A DNA stretch of 64,000 bases from Roseomonas aerilata DSM 19363 (lineage in GTDB: Bacteria; Pseudomonadota; Alphaproteobacteria; Acetobacterales; Acetobacteraceae): assembly GCF_000711725.1 (NCBI RefSeq), contig NZ_JONP01000001.1, positions 1 through 64,000 of the forward strand, given 5' to 3'. The position numbers and the translations under genes were made by a program. Under the pieces are notes generated by a model. It had not been told where the DNA came from. It was given only the letters and a program-made list of their open reading frames with translations, and did no database searches. This document shows, piece by piece, positions 46,601 to 56,122 of this stretch (its first letter is position 1; each line of letters opens with the position of its first letter).

Positions 46601-46700
46601 ACGCACCGGGCGGGGCGCGACAGGGCGGCACGGGGGGAGCGTGCCGGGGTGGCCAACCGCACTGCCAGTCCCGGGCGAGGGGGGCGCCCGGAAAGGCGGA

Positions 46701-47657
46701 TCAGGCTGCGGCGGCCGCCATCGGCAGGCGGGCGGTCGCGCCAGCCATCGCCGTCACCGGCATCTCCTGCTCCTCGACCCAGCGCCAAGCGCTCGGATCG
46801 GCGAAGAGGGCACGCAGCACGCGATTGTTCAGCCCGTGGCCAGAGCGGTGGCCCCGGAAGCGCCCGCGGAGCGGCGCGCCGGCAAGGGCGAGGTCGCCCA
46901 CCGCGTCCAGCAGCTTGTGCCGCACGAACTCGTCGGCATGGCGGAGACCGCCCGGATTGACTACCAGCGGCCCGTCCACCACCACCGCATTGGCCAGCGA
47001 GCCGCCGCGGGCGAGGCCCACGGAGCGCAGGCGGGCGATATCCTCCGCCAGGGTAAAGGTGCGGGCATCGGCGAGCACAGCCCGGAAGCCCTCCTCCGTC
47101 ACCGACATGGACAGCGCCTGTCGGCCGATGGCCGTCGCGCCGAAATCGATGCTCAGCTCCGCCTCGAGGCCGGGGCCGCTGCCGGGGGAGAGCTCGGCCC
47201 AGGCCGCGTTCGGCCCCTCGCCATCGGTCACGCGGATGGTGCGCAGCACCTCGATCTTGGCGGCGGGGGCGGCGAGCTCCACCAGCCCCGCGCAGTCGAG
47301 CAGGAAGACGAAGGGTGCGGCGGACCCGTCGAGGATAGGAACCTCGGGGCCGTCCACCTCCACCACCGCATCGGTCACGCCAAGCGCGGCGAGCGCCGCC
47401 ATCACGTGCTCGATCGTGCCGATCCGCGCGTCCCCGTCACCGAGGGCGGTGCAGAGGCGGGTATCAGTCACCGCGTCGAAGCGGGCGGGAATGTCGAGGC
47501 CAAGGTCTGTGCGGCGGAACACGATGCCGTCCCCCGCCCGCGCCGGGCGCAGGGTCAGGGAGGCGCGGAGGCCGGAGTGAAGACCCACGCCGACGCAGCC
47601 GATCGCGGACTTCAGGGTCCGTGCGCGTGCCGTGTCGATCGGGAAGAAGCCGTCCAT
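46701..47657 (-). CDS. lpxC: UDP-3-O-acyl-N-acetylglucosamine deacetylase LpxC
   Basis: A 318-residue zinc deacetylase that makes the first committed step of lipid A synthesis. Zinc ligands are H84 (ARIGTIEHVMAALAALGV), H247 and D251 (FVRHKLLDAVGDLALAGA); the catalytic His region is GHRSGHGLNNRVLRALF. The start TLKSAIGCVGVGLHSG is the conserved LpxC N-terminus. The C-terminal tail is Ala-rich. It follows the ftsZ terminator with its own short leader, which contains an inverted repeat. Regulated proteolysis is known for some family members but cannot be read here. Confidence 0.96.
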   Translation of the reverse strand: MDGFFPIDTARARTLKSAIGCVGVGLHSGLRASLTLRPARAGDGIVFRRTDLGLDIPARFDAVTDTRLCTALGDGDARIGTIEHVMAALAALGVTDAVVEVDGPEVPILDGSAAPFVFLLDCAGLVELAAPAAKIEVLRTIRVTDGEGPNAAWAELSPGSGPGLEAELSIDFGATAIGRQALSMSVTEEGFRAVLADARTFTLAEDIARLRSVGLARGGSLANAVVVDGPLVVNPGGLRHADEFVRHKLLDAVGDLALAGAPLRGRFRGHRSGHGLNNRVLRALFADPSAWRWVEEQEMPVTAMAGATARLPMAAAAA

Positions 47658-47679
47658 CGGGAAACCCCTGGAAAGTCAT

Positions 47680-47700
47680 CGGTACAGAGGAAACGTACCG
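47680..47700 (-). promoter_or_regulatory. Hairpin in the lpxC leader
   Basis: CGGTAC and GTACCG flank nine bases 22 bases upstream of the lpxC start and just upstream of its AGGGG ribosome binding site. Further upstream TTGACT (minus strand, 47738-47743) is a candidate -35 box without a convincing -10. The 144-base stretch 47658-47801 is AT-richer than its surroundings, as expected for a promoter and leader, and holds no gene. Confidence 0.35.
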
Positions 47701-47801
47701 GCAAGAGGGAACATCGCACCGCACCATGGCCACGGCCAGTCAAGCGTTGTTTCTCCGTATTTCGACGTAACCATCTGATTTTTCTCGGTTTTTCAGAAGC
47801 G

Positions 47802-47833
47802 AAAAGGGCCCCGCCGAAATCCCGGCGGGGCCC
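47802..47833 (-). terminator. Rho-independent terminator after ftsZ
   Basis: An 11-base-pair perfect stem GGGCCCCGCCG around six bases is followed on the minus strand by TTTT. It starts 44 bases past the ftsZ stop and ends the dcw cluster before lpxC. Confidence 0.85.
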
Positions 47834-47876
47834 CTCTCAACTCGTTCCGCCCCGTCCAGGGCGGGCTTGCCGTGGA

Positions 47877-49427
47877 TCAGTTGCCCTGGCGGCGGAGGAA
47901 GGTCGGGATATCGAGGCCCATGCCGTCCTCCTGAGCCTGCGGCCGGGCCGGGGGAGCCGGCGGCGCCTCCGGCTGGTCCGGCAGGGTACGGCGCATGCCG
48001 CCGATGCCAGTCGCGCGGCGGAAGATGCCGCCCAGGCCGCCCGTCGGGGCGCCCGGGGCGGGCACCGGCGTGACGCGCGCGGCGGGGGAGGGCTGGGCGT
48101 TCGGCGGCGGGGCGGCGGGCGCGGGCTGCACCGGCAGCTCGGCCACAGGCTCCGGCGCGGCGTGCTCCACATTCGCGGGACGGCGGGCGCCCATCGGCAG
48201 ACGCGGGCTCGCATGCGGCGCCGGCGGCGGCATGGTGGAGGACGGCACCATCGAAACCGGGCGCGGCGCGCCGAGCACGGAGGCCGGGCGGCCGATACCC
48301 GGCTGCACCGAGGCCTGGCGCATTGCCGGGGCCTGGCCGGGCACGAAGCCAGGGGCAGCGGCCGGCACGAAGGCGCCGGGCGCCGGCACCGCGCCGCCGC
48401 CGATGGCGACCACGCGCTGCGGCTCGGCGGCCTGCTGGGCCTGGGCCTGCGGGTCCACGGCGTCGATGCCGGTGGCCACGACGGAAACGCGCAGCCGCCC
48501 GTTCAGCGTCTCGTCCACCGAGGAGCCGAAGATGATGTTCGCATCCTCGTCCACCTCGCGGCGAATGCGGTTCGCGGCCTCGTCGACCTCGAACAGCGTC
48601 ATGTCGTAGCCGCCGGTGATGTTGATCAGCACGCCGCGGGCGCCGCGCATGGAGGTGTCCTCCAGCAGCGGGTTGCTGATCGCGGCCTCGGAAGCCTTGA
48701 CCGCGCGGTCCTCGCCCTCGGCCTCGCCCGTGCCCATCATCGCCTTGCCCATCTCCGCCATCACGGTGCGGATGTCGGCGAAGTCGAGGTTCACGAGGCC
48801 GGGGTTGACCATCAGGTCGGTCACGCCGCGCACGCCCATGTAGAGGACGTCGTCGGCCATCTTGAAGGCCTCGGCGAAGGTCGTGCGCTCGTTGGCCTTG
48901 CGGAAGAGGTTCTGGTTCGGGATGACGATCAGCGTGTCGACATACTGCTGAAGCTCGTCCAGGCCCTGGTCCGCCGCGCGACGGCGCTTGGGGCCTTCGA
49001 AGTCGAAGGGCTTTGTCACCACGCCGACGGTCAGCACGCCGCGCTCGCGCGCCATGCGGGCGATCACCGGCGCCGCCCCCGTGCCGGTGCCGCCGCCCAT
49101 GCCGGCGGTGATGAAGATCATGTGCACGCCCTCGAGGTGGCGCGCGAGGTCCTCGGTCGCCTCCTCGGCCGCCGCGCGCCCGATCTCGGGCTTCGCGCCG
49201 GCGCCCAGGCCCTGCGTCAGGTGCGGGCCGAGCTGCACGCGCCGCTCGGCGCGGCTGTTGACCAGCTGCTGCGCATCGGTGTTGGCGACGAGGAATTCCA
49301 CCCCGTCCAGGCCCATGCCGATCATGTTGTTAACCGCGTTGCACCCGGCGCCACCCACGCCGATAACGGTGATCCGCGGCGTAAAGTCAGTATGCTGCTG
49401 ACGTGGAATGGTCAGGTTCAGCGTCAT
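47877..49427 (-). CDS. ftsZ: Cell division protein FtsZ, long linker form
   Basis: A 516-residue tubulin-like GTPase that forms the division ring. The nucleotide motifs are [13 protein letters not shown] (23-35) and the tubulin signature GGGTGTG (111-117), with the catalytic NxDxxD loop in [20 protein letters not shown]. The linker after about residue 325 is roughly 180 residues, Pro/Ala-rich and disordered, much longer than in E. coli. The last residues ([12 protein letters not shown]) are the conserved peptide that binds FtsA. It is the last gene of the dcw cluster and is followed by a terminator. The start is the ATG at 49427. Confidence 0.97.
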   Translation of the reverse strand: MTLNLTIPRQQHTDFTPRITVIGVGGAGCNAVNNMIGMGLDGVEFLVANTDAQQLVNSRAERRVQLGPHLTQGLGAGAKPEIGRAAAEEATEDLARHLEGVHMIFITAGMGGGTGTGAAPVIARMARERGVLTVGVVTKPFDFEGPKRRRAADQGLDELQQYVDTLIVIPNQNLFRKANERTTFAEAFKMADDVLYMGVRGVTDLMVNPGLVNLDFADIRTVMAEMGKAMMGTGEAEGEDRAVKASEAAISNPLLEDTSMRGARGVLINITGGYDMTLFEVDEAANRIRREVDEDANIIFGSSVDETLNGRLRVSVVATGIDAVDPQAQAQQAAEPQRVVAIGGGAVPAPGAFVPAAAPGFVPGQAPAMRQASVQPGIGRPASVLGAPRPVSMVPSSTMPPPAPHASPRLPMGARRPANVEHAAPEPVAELPVQPAPAAPPPNAQPSPAARVTPVPAPGAPTGGLGGIFRRATGIGGMRRTLPDQPEAPPAPPARPQAQEDGMGLDIPTFLRRQGN

Positions 49428-49484
49428 CGTTCTAGCCCCCTTCGAAGACGCGATGAATACGAATCGCCCCCGGGTCCTTATGCA

Positions 49485-50792
49485 TCACACACGGTCCCGG
49501 AGCCAATTGACTAAACGCGCGAAAACCCCCCGCGATCCCTGCGTGCTGGGATCGAAGTCGAGCACCGGCCGCCCCTCGCCGGCGCCCCAGGCGATGAGGC
49601 CGAGGGTCGTTGCAAAACCGGGTGCATGGAAGGCGTCCGGGAGGCCGCGAATCCCCTGCGGGCGGCCCAGCCGGACCCCCCGCGCGAGGATGCGGGTCGC
49701 CGCTTCACGCATGCCGACGAGTTGGCTCGCGCCGCCCGTCAGCACCACCTGCTGGCCGGATTGCGGGCCGAGATTGGCGTCCGCCAGGCGGTCGCGGATC
49801 AGCTCCAGCGTCTCCTCCACCCTCGGGCGAATGATGGACATCATCTGAGCGCGCGGCACGCGGGCGAGGATCTCCCCATCCTCCCCGATGCGGGACAGCG
49901 AGAGCATCTCGCGCTCGTCGTCGATCGAGCCGAACATGCTGCCATGCATGGTCTTCAGCCGCTCCGCCTGGTCGATCGGCGTGCTCAGCCCGCGGGCGAG
50001 GTCGTTCGTCACCTGCCACCCGCCGACCGGAACCTGCGCGGTGTGCAGCAGCGCGCCCTCGTGCATGACGGCGAGCGAGGTCGTGCCGCCGCCCATGTCG
50101 ATCACCGTCGCCCCCAGCTCGCGCTCCTCCTCCGAAAGCGCGGAGAGGGCGGCGGCGAGGGGGGCGGAGACTGGCTCCTCCACCTCCAGGTCGCAGCGCG
50201 CGAGGCAGGTGCCGAGGTTACGGAGCGAGGCCGAGGAGGCGTCCACGATGTGCAGCCGGGCGCCGAGGCTCTCGCAGATCATGCCGCGCGGGTCGGTCAC
50301 GCCGGGCGTGGCATCGAGGGTGAAGCTGAGCGGCAGGGCGTGCACGGCCTCGCGCCCTTCCTCCGCCATCCGGCGCTTTCCCTCGGCGATCACGGCGCGT
50401 AGGTCCGGCTCGGTCACGGCGCGGCCGCCGATCGTCCACTGGATGTTGTGCTGGCGGCTCTCGGGCTGCCCGCAGGAGAGATTGGCGATGACCCCGGACA
50501 GCTTGACGTCCGCCATCTCCTCCGCATTCGCCACCGCGGCCCGCACGGCGCGCTCGGCCTGGGCGAGATCGACGATATTGCCGCCCTTCACCCCGTGCGA
50601 GCGCTGCCAGCCATAGCCGAGCGCGCGCAGCCCGCCGTCGGGCTCCATGCGGACGATGATGCAGACGATCTTCGTGCTGCCGATGTCGAGCACGCCGAAG
50701 ACGCCTGTTCGCGCCTTCGGGTGGCGCGCGCGCTGCGGCGGCAGCTGCGGGCCGGAACCGGCGCCGTCAACCGGGCGGGAGAGGGCGTTCAC
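49485..50792 (-). CDS. ftsA: Cell division protein FtsA
   Basis: A 435-residue actin-like ATPase that tethers FtsZ to the membrane. The N-terminal phosphate loop is GVFGVLDIGSTKIVCIIVRM, VIDMGGGTTSLAVMHEGALL is the second phosphate motif, and QVVLTGGASQLVGMREAATR the adenosine motif. The end carries the amphipathic membrane helix (FARLVNWLRDRV). The GTG start overlaps the ftsQ stop (GTGA). It is 57 bases upstream of ftsZ, a wider gap than elsewhere in the cluster, and may include a promoter for ftsZ. Confidence 0.96.
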   Translation of the reverse strand: MNALSRPVDGAGSGPQLPPQRARHPKARTGVFGVLDIGSTKIVCIIVRMEPDGGLRALGYGWQRSHGVKGGNIVDLAQAERAVRAAVANAEEMADVKLSGVIANLSCGQPESRQHNIQWTIGGRAVTEPDLRAVIAEGKRRMAEEGREAVHALPLSFTLDATPGVTDPRGMICESLGARLHIVDASSASLRNLGTCLARCDLEVEEPVSAPLAAALSALSEEERELGATVIDMGGGTTSLAVMHEGALLHTAQVPVGGWQVTNDLARGLSTPIDQAERLKTMHGSMFGSIDDEREMLSLSRIGEDGEILARVPRAQMMSIIRPRVEETLELIRDRLADANLGPQSGQQVVLTGGASQLVGMREAATRILARGVRLGRPQGIRGLPDAFHAPGFATTLGLIAWGAGEGRPVLDFDPSTQGSRGVFARLVNWLRDRV

Positions 50793-51676
50793 CCGCTCCT
50801 CCCGGCGCGTGCGCGGGCGGCGGCAGGCGGCTGCTCCGGCGCGGTAGCTCCCCGCAACACGAGGCGGTCCGGCAGGCGGAGGTCCACCACCTGAAGCGGC
50901 CGGTCGAGGATCTGGTTCCCCCGCTGCAGCTCCGCCAGACGCTGCAGCGCGGCGTCCTCGTGACCCTCCGGAAGCATCACGTCGGTGCCGCTGTGCAGGC
51001 GAAGGTTCCAGCGCCGCTCGCCGATGCGGACCAGCGCCTGGGTGCGGGCCAGCACGTCCGGCGCCTGCTTCAGCAGGTCGTAGAGCGGGGCGGCGGTCTT
51101 CTCCGCGCCGGCGCCCACCACGAGGGGCAGGGGGCCGAAGGCGTCCAGCCGGTCGGTTGCGACCGTCCGCCCCTCGCGGTCGATGATCGCGAACCGGCCG
51201 TTGTTCTGCCAGATCGCGAAGGGCGCGCGCTCCCGCAGCCGCACGAGCACGAGGCCGGAGAGGTGGCGCTGCACCTCCGCGCTCTCGATCCAGGGAATGG
51301 ACTCCAGCCGTTCCTTGGCGGTTTGGGGAGCGAAAGCGAGCACGGGGTCGCCGGCGCGCACGCCGATCGCCTCGCGCAGCATGGCGGGCGTCGTGTTGCG
51401 CGCGCCCTCGATCCGCACCTCCGTCACCCGCAGCGCGCCCGCCCGCGCCGCGGCACCGGAGGAAGCACGGTCGAAGATGGCGGAGAGCTTGCTCGCGGGG
51501 TCGAGGCTGGCGACGCCCATGGCCGCCACGCCGAAGAGCCCGAGCAGCGCCGCCGCCTTCGCCGCCGGGCGCAGCATCGGCCTGCGGCGCCGAAGCCAGA
51601 GGCGCAGCGCGCTCGGCCGCTGCGGCTCCTTCGGTGCTGGCCTGGCGCGCACGCCGGACGTCAGCTTACGCGGCAT
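50789..51676 (-). CDS. ftsQ: Cell division protein FtsQ
   Basis: A 295-residue bitopic membrane protein of the FtsQBL complex. A basic cytoplasmic region is followed by one membrane segment (AKAAALLGLFGVAAMGVASL) at about 37-57 and a POTRA domain (RVTEVRIEGARNTTPAMLREAIG). The following FtsQ domain ends with LDRPLQVVDLRLPDRLVLR, typical of the family. Its ATG lies 11 bases inside the end of ddl, a tight overlap. It is short of sequence conservation, but position and domain layout settle it. Confidence 0.93.
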   Translation of the reverse strand: MPRKLTSGVRARPAPKEPQRPSALRLWLRRRRPMLRPAAKAAALLGLFGVAAMGVASLDPASKLSAIFDRASSGAAARAGALRVTEVRIEGARNTTPAMLREAIGVRAGDPVLAFAPQTAKERLESIPWIESAEVQRHLSGLVLVRLRERAPFAIWQNNGRFAIIDREGRTVATDRLDAFGPLPLVVGAGAEKTAAPLYDLLKQAPDVLARTQALVRIGERRWNLRLHSGTDVMLPEGHEDAALQRLAELQRGNQILDRPLQVVDLRLPDRLVLRGATAPEQPPAAARARAGRSG

Positions 51677-52622
51677 TGCGCAGCTCCTTCGCCCGGTCGC
51701 GCGCTACGCCATCATGCCGTGCCTGCCGCACCATCCACGAACACAGTTCCGGGAATGAGATGCCGCAATAGGCGGCCTGCTCCGGCACGAGGGAGGTGGG
51801 CGTCATGCCCGGCTGGGTATTCACCTCCAGCAGCACGAGCCCCTCGGCGCCCGGGCGGCTGTCGTCCCAGCGGAAGTCGGCGCGCGAGACGCCGCGGCAG
51901 CCGAGCGCGGCATGGGCGGCGACGGCAACCGCCATCGCCCGGTCCCTCACGATATCCGGCACCTGCGCCGGGATGACGTGGCGCGAGCCGCCATCGGAAT
52001 ACTTGGCGTCGTAGTCGTAGAAGGCGTGCCCGGTCGCGATCTCCGTCACCGCCAGCGCGCGGTCCTCCATGACGGCGACCGTCAGCTCGCGGCCGGGAAT
52101 GTAGGGCTCCGCGATGATCTCGCCCCAGCTCCAGCCGGTCGCGATCTCAGCACGCCGGTTGTCGCCTTCCCGCAGGATGAACACGCCGACCGAGGATCCC
52201 TCCCGCACGGGCTTGACCACGTAGGGCAGGGGCAGCGGATCGGCCGCGGCCAGTTCCTCCGCCACCAGCAGCCGGTGCGTCGCGACGGGCAGCCCGGCCG
52301 CGGCGAAGGCTGCCTTGGCCGCCGCCTTGTCCATCGCGACCGCCGAGGCGCGCAGCCCGGAATGCGTGTAGGGGATGCCCATCCAGTCGAGCACGCCCTG
52401 GATCGACCCGTCCTCCCCGAAGCGGCCGTGGAGCGCATTGAACACGGCGTCCGGCCGCGAGGTGGCGATCCCCGCAACGACGGCGCCGAGGTCCGGCCCT
52501 GGGTCGAGGGTTGTCACCTCGTATCCCGCCTCGCGCAGAGCTGCCGCGATCTCCCGCCCGGAGGAGAGCGACACCTCCCGCTCGCTCGACATGCCGCCCA
52601 GAAGAACCGTGACGCGCGTCAT
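51666..52622 (-). CDS. ddl: D-alanine--D-alanine ligase
   Basis: A 318-residue ATP-grasp enzyme that makes D-Ala-D-Ala for the peptidoglycan stem. VTVLLGGMSSEREVSLSSGR is the conserved start, ALHGRFGEDGSIQGVLDWMG the serine loop, PYVVKPVREGSSVGVFILRE the ATP site and VLLEVNTQPGMTPTSLVPEQ the metal-binding motif. It overlaps the murB stop (ATGA) and the ftsQ start. It has the usual length and a single ATG at 52622. Confidence 0.96.
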   Translation of the reverse strand: MTRVTVLLGGMSSEREVSLSSGREIAAALREAGYEVTTLDPGPDLGAVVAGIATSRPDAVFNALHGRFGEDGSIQGVLDWMGIPYTHSGLRASAVAMDKAAAKAAFAAAGLPVATHRLLVAEELAAADPLPLPYVVKPVREGSSVGVFILREGDNRRAEIATGWSWGEIIAEPYIPGRELTVAVMEDRALAVTEIATGHAFYDYDAKYSDGGSRHVIPAQVPDIVRDRAMAVAVAAHAALGCRGVSRADFRWDDSRPGAEGLVLLEVNTQPGMTPTSLVPEQAAYCGISFPELCSWMVRQARHDGVARDRAKELRNAA

Positions 52623-53521
52623 GCCCGCTCTCCGATGCGCCTGATCTCCCAGTCCAGCGAGACGCCGGAATGGGCCAGCACGGCGGCCCGCACCGCCTCG
52701 CCGAGATCCTCGAGATCGGCGGCCGTGGCGTCGCCGGTGTTGAGGAGGAAATTGCAGTGCTTCTCGCTGACCTGCGCGCCGCCCAGCACGCGGCCGCGGC
52801 AGCCCGCTGCGTCGATCAGCGCCCAGGCTTTGTGCCCGGGCGGGTTGGCGAAGGTGGAGCCTCCGGTCCGCGCGCGCACGGGCTGCGTCGCCTCGCGGCT
52901 CTCGCGGATCTCGACCATGCGCGCGGCAATGGCGCCGGCATCGCCGGGCACCGCGTGGAAGCGCGCCCGCACCACCACGCCACCGGGCGGAAGCTGCGAG
53001 CGGCGGTAGGAGAGGCGAAGATCGGCCGCGCGCACCCGCAGCAGCCCGTCCACCGTCGCGATCTCCGCCCAGTCCAGCACGCCCGCCACCTCGGCCCCGT
53101 AGGCGCCGGCATTCATCGCCACCGCGCCGCCGATGCTGCCCGGGATGCCCGAGAGGAATTCCAGCCCTGAGAGCGAGGCCGCCGCCGCGTGCTCGGCCAC
53201 AACGGCATCCAGCGCCGCCGCGCCGGCCACGACGCCGTCCCCTTCGACCTCCACATCCCCGAAGCCGCGCGCGAGGCGCAGCACGATCCCGCGCACGCCG
53301 TCATCCCGCACGATGAGGTTCGATGCGGCCCCGATCACCGTGATCGGCAGCGTGGCACGCCGCAGCAGCCGCAGCAGGTCGTCCACATCCGCCGGGCGCA
53401 CGAGCCAGTCCGCCGCCCCGCCCACGCGGAACCACGTCGCCGGCCCGAGCGCCGCCCCCGCCTGCACACGGCCGCGCAGCGCGGGGAGGGGGCCTTCCGT
53501 CATGGCGACGGAAGCGCTCAT
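52619..53521 (-). CDS. murB: UDP-N-acetylenolpyruvoylglucosamine reductase MurB
   Basis: A 300-residue FAD enzyme that reduces the enolpyruvyl product of MurA to UDP-MurNAc. [20 protein letters not shown], then [40 protein letters not shown] and [20 protein letters not shown] are family-specific FAD and substrate motifs. The proton donor Ser lies in [10 protein letters not shown]. The start overlaps the murC stop and the stop overlaps the ddl start, each by four bases. It is the short type II-like form without the third insertion. Confidence 0.96.
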   Translation of the reverse strand: MSASVAMTEGPLPALRGRVQAGAALGPATWFRVGGAADWLVRPADVDDLLRLLRRATLPITVIGAASNLIVRDDGVRGIVLRLARGFGDVEVEGDGVVAGAAALDAVVAEHAAAASLSGLEFLSGIPGSIGGAVAMNAGAYGAEVAGVLDWAEIATVDGLLRVRAADLRLSYRRSQLPPGGVVVRARFHAVPGDAGAIAARMVEIRESREATQPVRARTGGSTFANPPGHKAWALIDAAGCRGRVLGGAQVSEKHCNFLLNTGDATAADLEDLGEAVRAAVLAHSGVSLDWEIRRIGERA

Positions 53522-54963
53522 GCCGCGCCCTTGATCCGGCGCGGCCCGCCGCTCTTCGCCTGAAGCTCCGTCAGCTGCGCCGGCAGCGCGTGCGCCCAGG
53601 TGGTGATATTGCCGGCGCCGAGGCAGACCACGTAGTCGCCCGGCCGCGCGATGGCGTGCACCATCTCCGCCAGGTGGTCCGGCCCCGGCAGCGGCACGAC
53701 GCTGCGATGGCCGTGGGCGCGCAGCCCCTCGACCAGCGCGTCCTGGTCCCGCTCCGGGATCGGCTGCTCGCCCGCGGCATAGACATCGGCCACGATCACC
53801 GTGCCCGCGTCGTTCATGCAGGTGCAGAACTCGTCGAAGAGCGCATCGAGGCGGGAGTAGCGATGCGGCTGTACCACCGCGATCACGTCCCGCGCGCCCG
53901 CCTGCCGCGCCGCTTTCAGCACCGCCGCGATCTCCACGGGGTGATGGCCGTAGTCGTCGATGACGGTGATGCCGCCGGCCTCGCCCGCCCGGGTGAAGCG
54001 GCGCTTGACGCCCTTGAAGGTGGCCAGCGCCATGCGGATCGTCTCCTCCGGCACCTCCATCTCCACGCCAATGGCAATGGCGGCCAGCGCGTTCAGCACG
54101 TTGTGCTGGCCGAGCATCGGCAGCCGGAAGGGCTTCAGCGCGCGCGAGCGCCGGTTGAGCCGGTCCTGCACCACCACCTCGAAGGTGGCACCCATGCGGT
54201 CAGTGATGACGCGCTCGGCGCGCACGTCGGCCTGGGGGGAGAAGCCGTAGGTGATCAGTCGGCGATCCGACAGGCGCGGGATCATCGCCTGCACCTGCGG
54301 GTGGTCGGCGCAGAGCACCGCGAAGCCGTAGAAGGGGATGTTCCCGACGAACTGGGCATAGCCCTCGTTCATGGAATCCGCCGTACCCCAGTGATCCAAA
54401 TGCTCGGGGTCGATATTCGTCACCACGGCGACGACCGCCGGCAGCTTCAGGAAGGAGCCGTCGCTCTCGTCGGCCTCCACCACCATCCACTCGCCGGCGC
54501 CGAGCCGCGTGTTGGTGCCATAGGCGTTGACGATCCCGCCGTTGATCACGGTCGGATCGATCTTCGCCGCCTCCAGCACGCAGGCGACGAGGCTGGTGGT
54601 GGTGGTCTTGCCATGGGTGCCGCCCACCGCGATCGACCACTTCAGCCGCATCAGCTCGGCCAGCATCTCCGCGCGGCGGACCACCGGCAGGAAGCGCGCG
54701 CGGGCCGCCTGCACCTCCGGGTTGTCCTTCTTCACCGCCGAGGACGTGACGACCACCTGAGCCGCGCCGAGATTCTCCGCGGCATGGCCGATCAGGACCG
54801 GGATTCCCGCCTCCCGCAGGCGGGTGACGTTGTATCCCTCCGCGATGTCGCTGCCCTGCACCTGATAGCCGAGGTTGTGCAGCACCTCGGCAATGCCGGA
54901 CATGCCGATGCCGCCGATACCCACGAAGTGGATAGGGCCGATGTTGAGCGGAAGGGCGCGCAT
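53518..54963 (-). CDS. murC: UDP-N-acetylmuramate--L-alanine ligase MurC
   Basis: A 481-residue ligase adding L-alanine to UDP-MurNAc. The Rossmann start is [20 protein letters not shown], the ATP loop [19 protein letters not shown], and the Mur ligase carbamylation region and C-terminal domain ([40 protein letters not shown]) are present. It is separated from murG by a single base; the ATG at 54963 fits the usual N-terminus. Confidence 0.96.
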   Translation of the reverse strand: MRALPLNIGPIHFVGIGGIGMSGIAEVLHNLGYQVQGSDIAEGYNVTRLREAGIPVLIGHAAENLGAAQVVVTSSAVKKDNPEVQAARARFLPVVRRAEMLAELMRLKWSIAVGGTHGKTTTTSLVACVLEAAKIDPTVINGGIVNAYGTNTRLGAGEWMVVEADESDGSFLKLPAVVAVVTNIDPEHLDHWGTADSMNEGYAQFVGNIPFYGFAVLCADHPQVQAMIPRLSDRRLITYGFSPQADVRAERVITDRMGATFEVVVQDRLNRRSRALKPFRLPMLGQHNVLNALAAIAIGVEMEVPEETIRMALATFKGVKRRFTRAGEAGGITVIDDYGHHPVEIAAVLKAARQAGARDVIAVVQPHRYSRLDALFDEFCTCMNDAGTVIVADVYAAGEQPIPERDQDALVEGLRAHGHRSVVPLPGPDHLAEMVHAIARPGDYVVCLGAGNITTWAHALPAQLTELQAKSGGPRRIKGAA

Positions 54964-54964
54964 G

Positions 54965-56122
54965 TCAGGCTGCTTTCCCGAGGGGCGATCCGGACCCACC
55001 GCGAAGCGGCGATGCGACGTCGGCCAGTGAGAGGACCCGATCTGCCAATCTCTCGGCGGCGTCGGCCCTGCCGAGAAGTGCCGCAGCACGGGCCGTTTCG
55101 TCCAGGGTTTCCGGCAGCAGAAGACAATTTTTCAGCGACACGGCAAGGGATTCGCCCGAGAAGCTGTCCTGGCGCATCAGTTCGGCCGCGCCGTGCTCCG
55201 AAAGGGAACGGGCGTTCTCGGTTTGGTGGTCGTCGATCGCGTGCGGGAGCGGAACGAGAATGCTCGGCCGCCCCGCGCAGGCGATCTCCGCGACAGTGGA
55301 GGCGCCGGCCCGCGCGATCACGAGATGCGCCGCCGAAAGGCGTCGCGCCACGTCGTCGAAGAAAGTGGCCAGTTCCGCCTTCACGCCCGCCGCGGCATAG
55401 GCGGCCTGAACGCGCTCCAGGTCCTCCGCCCGGCACTGCTGCACCACCTCCACCTGTGCCCGCATCTCCGGCGGCAGGGAGGCGACGGCGGCGGGCACCA
55501 CGTCCGAGAAGACCCGCGCCCCGAGCGAGCCACCGAGCACGAGGAGCCGCATGGTCCCCACCGGCCCCTGGTAGCCCCCCCCGTGCAGAGCCGCGATGGC
55601 CGGCCGCACCGGGTTGCCCAGCACCTCCGCCCGCACGCCGGCGGGCACGCGCCGCGTTCCCTCGAAGCAGAGCGCCAGCAGGTCCGCCCCGCGCGCCAGG
55701 CTCCGGTTCGCGCGCCCCAGCACCGCGTTCTGCTCGTGCAGCACCACCGCCGGCCGGCGCGAGGCCGGCACGAACCGTGCTGCGACCACCGGCGGCACGG
55801 AGGGGTAGCCGCCGAAGCCGACGACGACGGAGGGGTTGAGGTCCAGGAGCAGCCGGCGGGCCTCCATCGCCCCCCGCGCCAGCGCCAGCGCCCCGCGCGC
55901 CGCCCCCAGCACGCCCCGTCCGGCCAGGCCCGCGCCCGGCAGGGTGAAGCGCTCCGCATTGGCGAAAACCGCGCTGTTCAGCGCGGAGGAGCGGGCGTCG
56001 GTCATCAACGCCACGCGCTCGCCCCGCGCGATCAGCGCGGCGGCGAGCGCCTCGGCCGGAAAGAAGTGCCCGCCGGTGCCGCCGGCGGCAATGACGACCG
56101 GCCGCGCCCCCGGGCCGCGCAT
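54965..56122 (-). CDS. murG: UDP-GlcNAc:undecaprenyl-PP-MurNAc-pentapeptide transferase MurG
   Basis: A 385-residue GT-B glycosyltransferase on the inner face of the membrane making lipid II. GGTGGH at residues 14-19 is the donor-side glycine loop, [17 protein letters not shown] the acceptor motif, [20 protein letters not shown] is conserved and [20 protein letters not shown] is the second glycine loop. [20 protein letters not shown] is the UDP-GlcNAc site. The start overlaps the ftsW stop by one base (TGATG). Confidence 0.96.
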   Translation of the reverse strand: MRGPGARPVVIAAGGTGGHFFPAEALAAALIARGERVALMTDARSSALNSAVFANAERFTLPGAGLAGRGVLGAARGALALARGAMEARRLLLDLNPSVVVGFGGYPSVPPVVAARFVPASRRPAVVLHEQNAVLGRANRSLARGADLLALCFEGTRRVPAGVRAEVLGNPVRPAIAALHGGGYQGPVGTMRLLVLGGSLGARVFSDVVPAAVASLPPEMRAQVEVVQQCRAEDLERVQAAYAAAGVKAELATFFDDVARRLSAAHLVIARAGASTVAEIACAGRPSILVPLPHAIDDHQTENARSLSEHGAAELMRQDSFSGESLAVSLKNCLLLPETLDETARAAALLGRADAAERLADRVLSLADVASPLRGGSGSPLGKAA

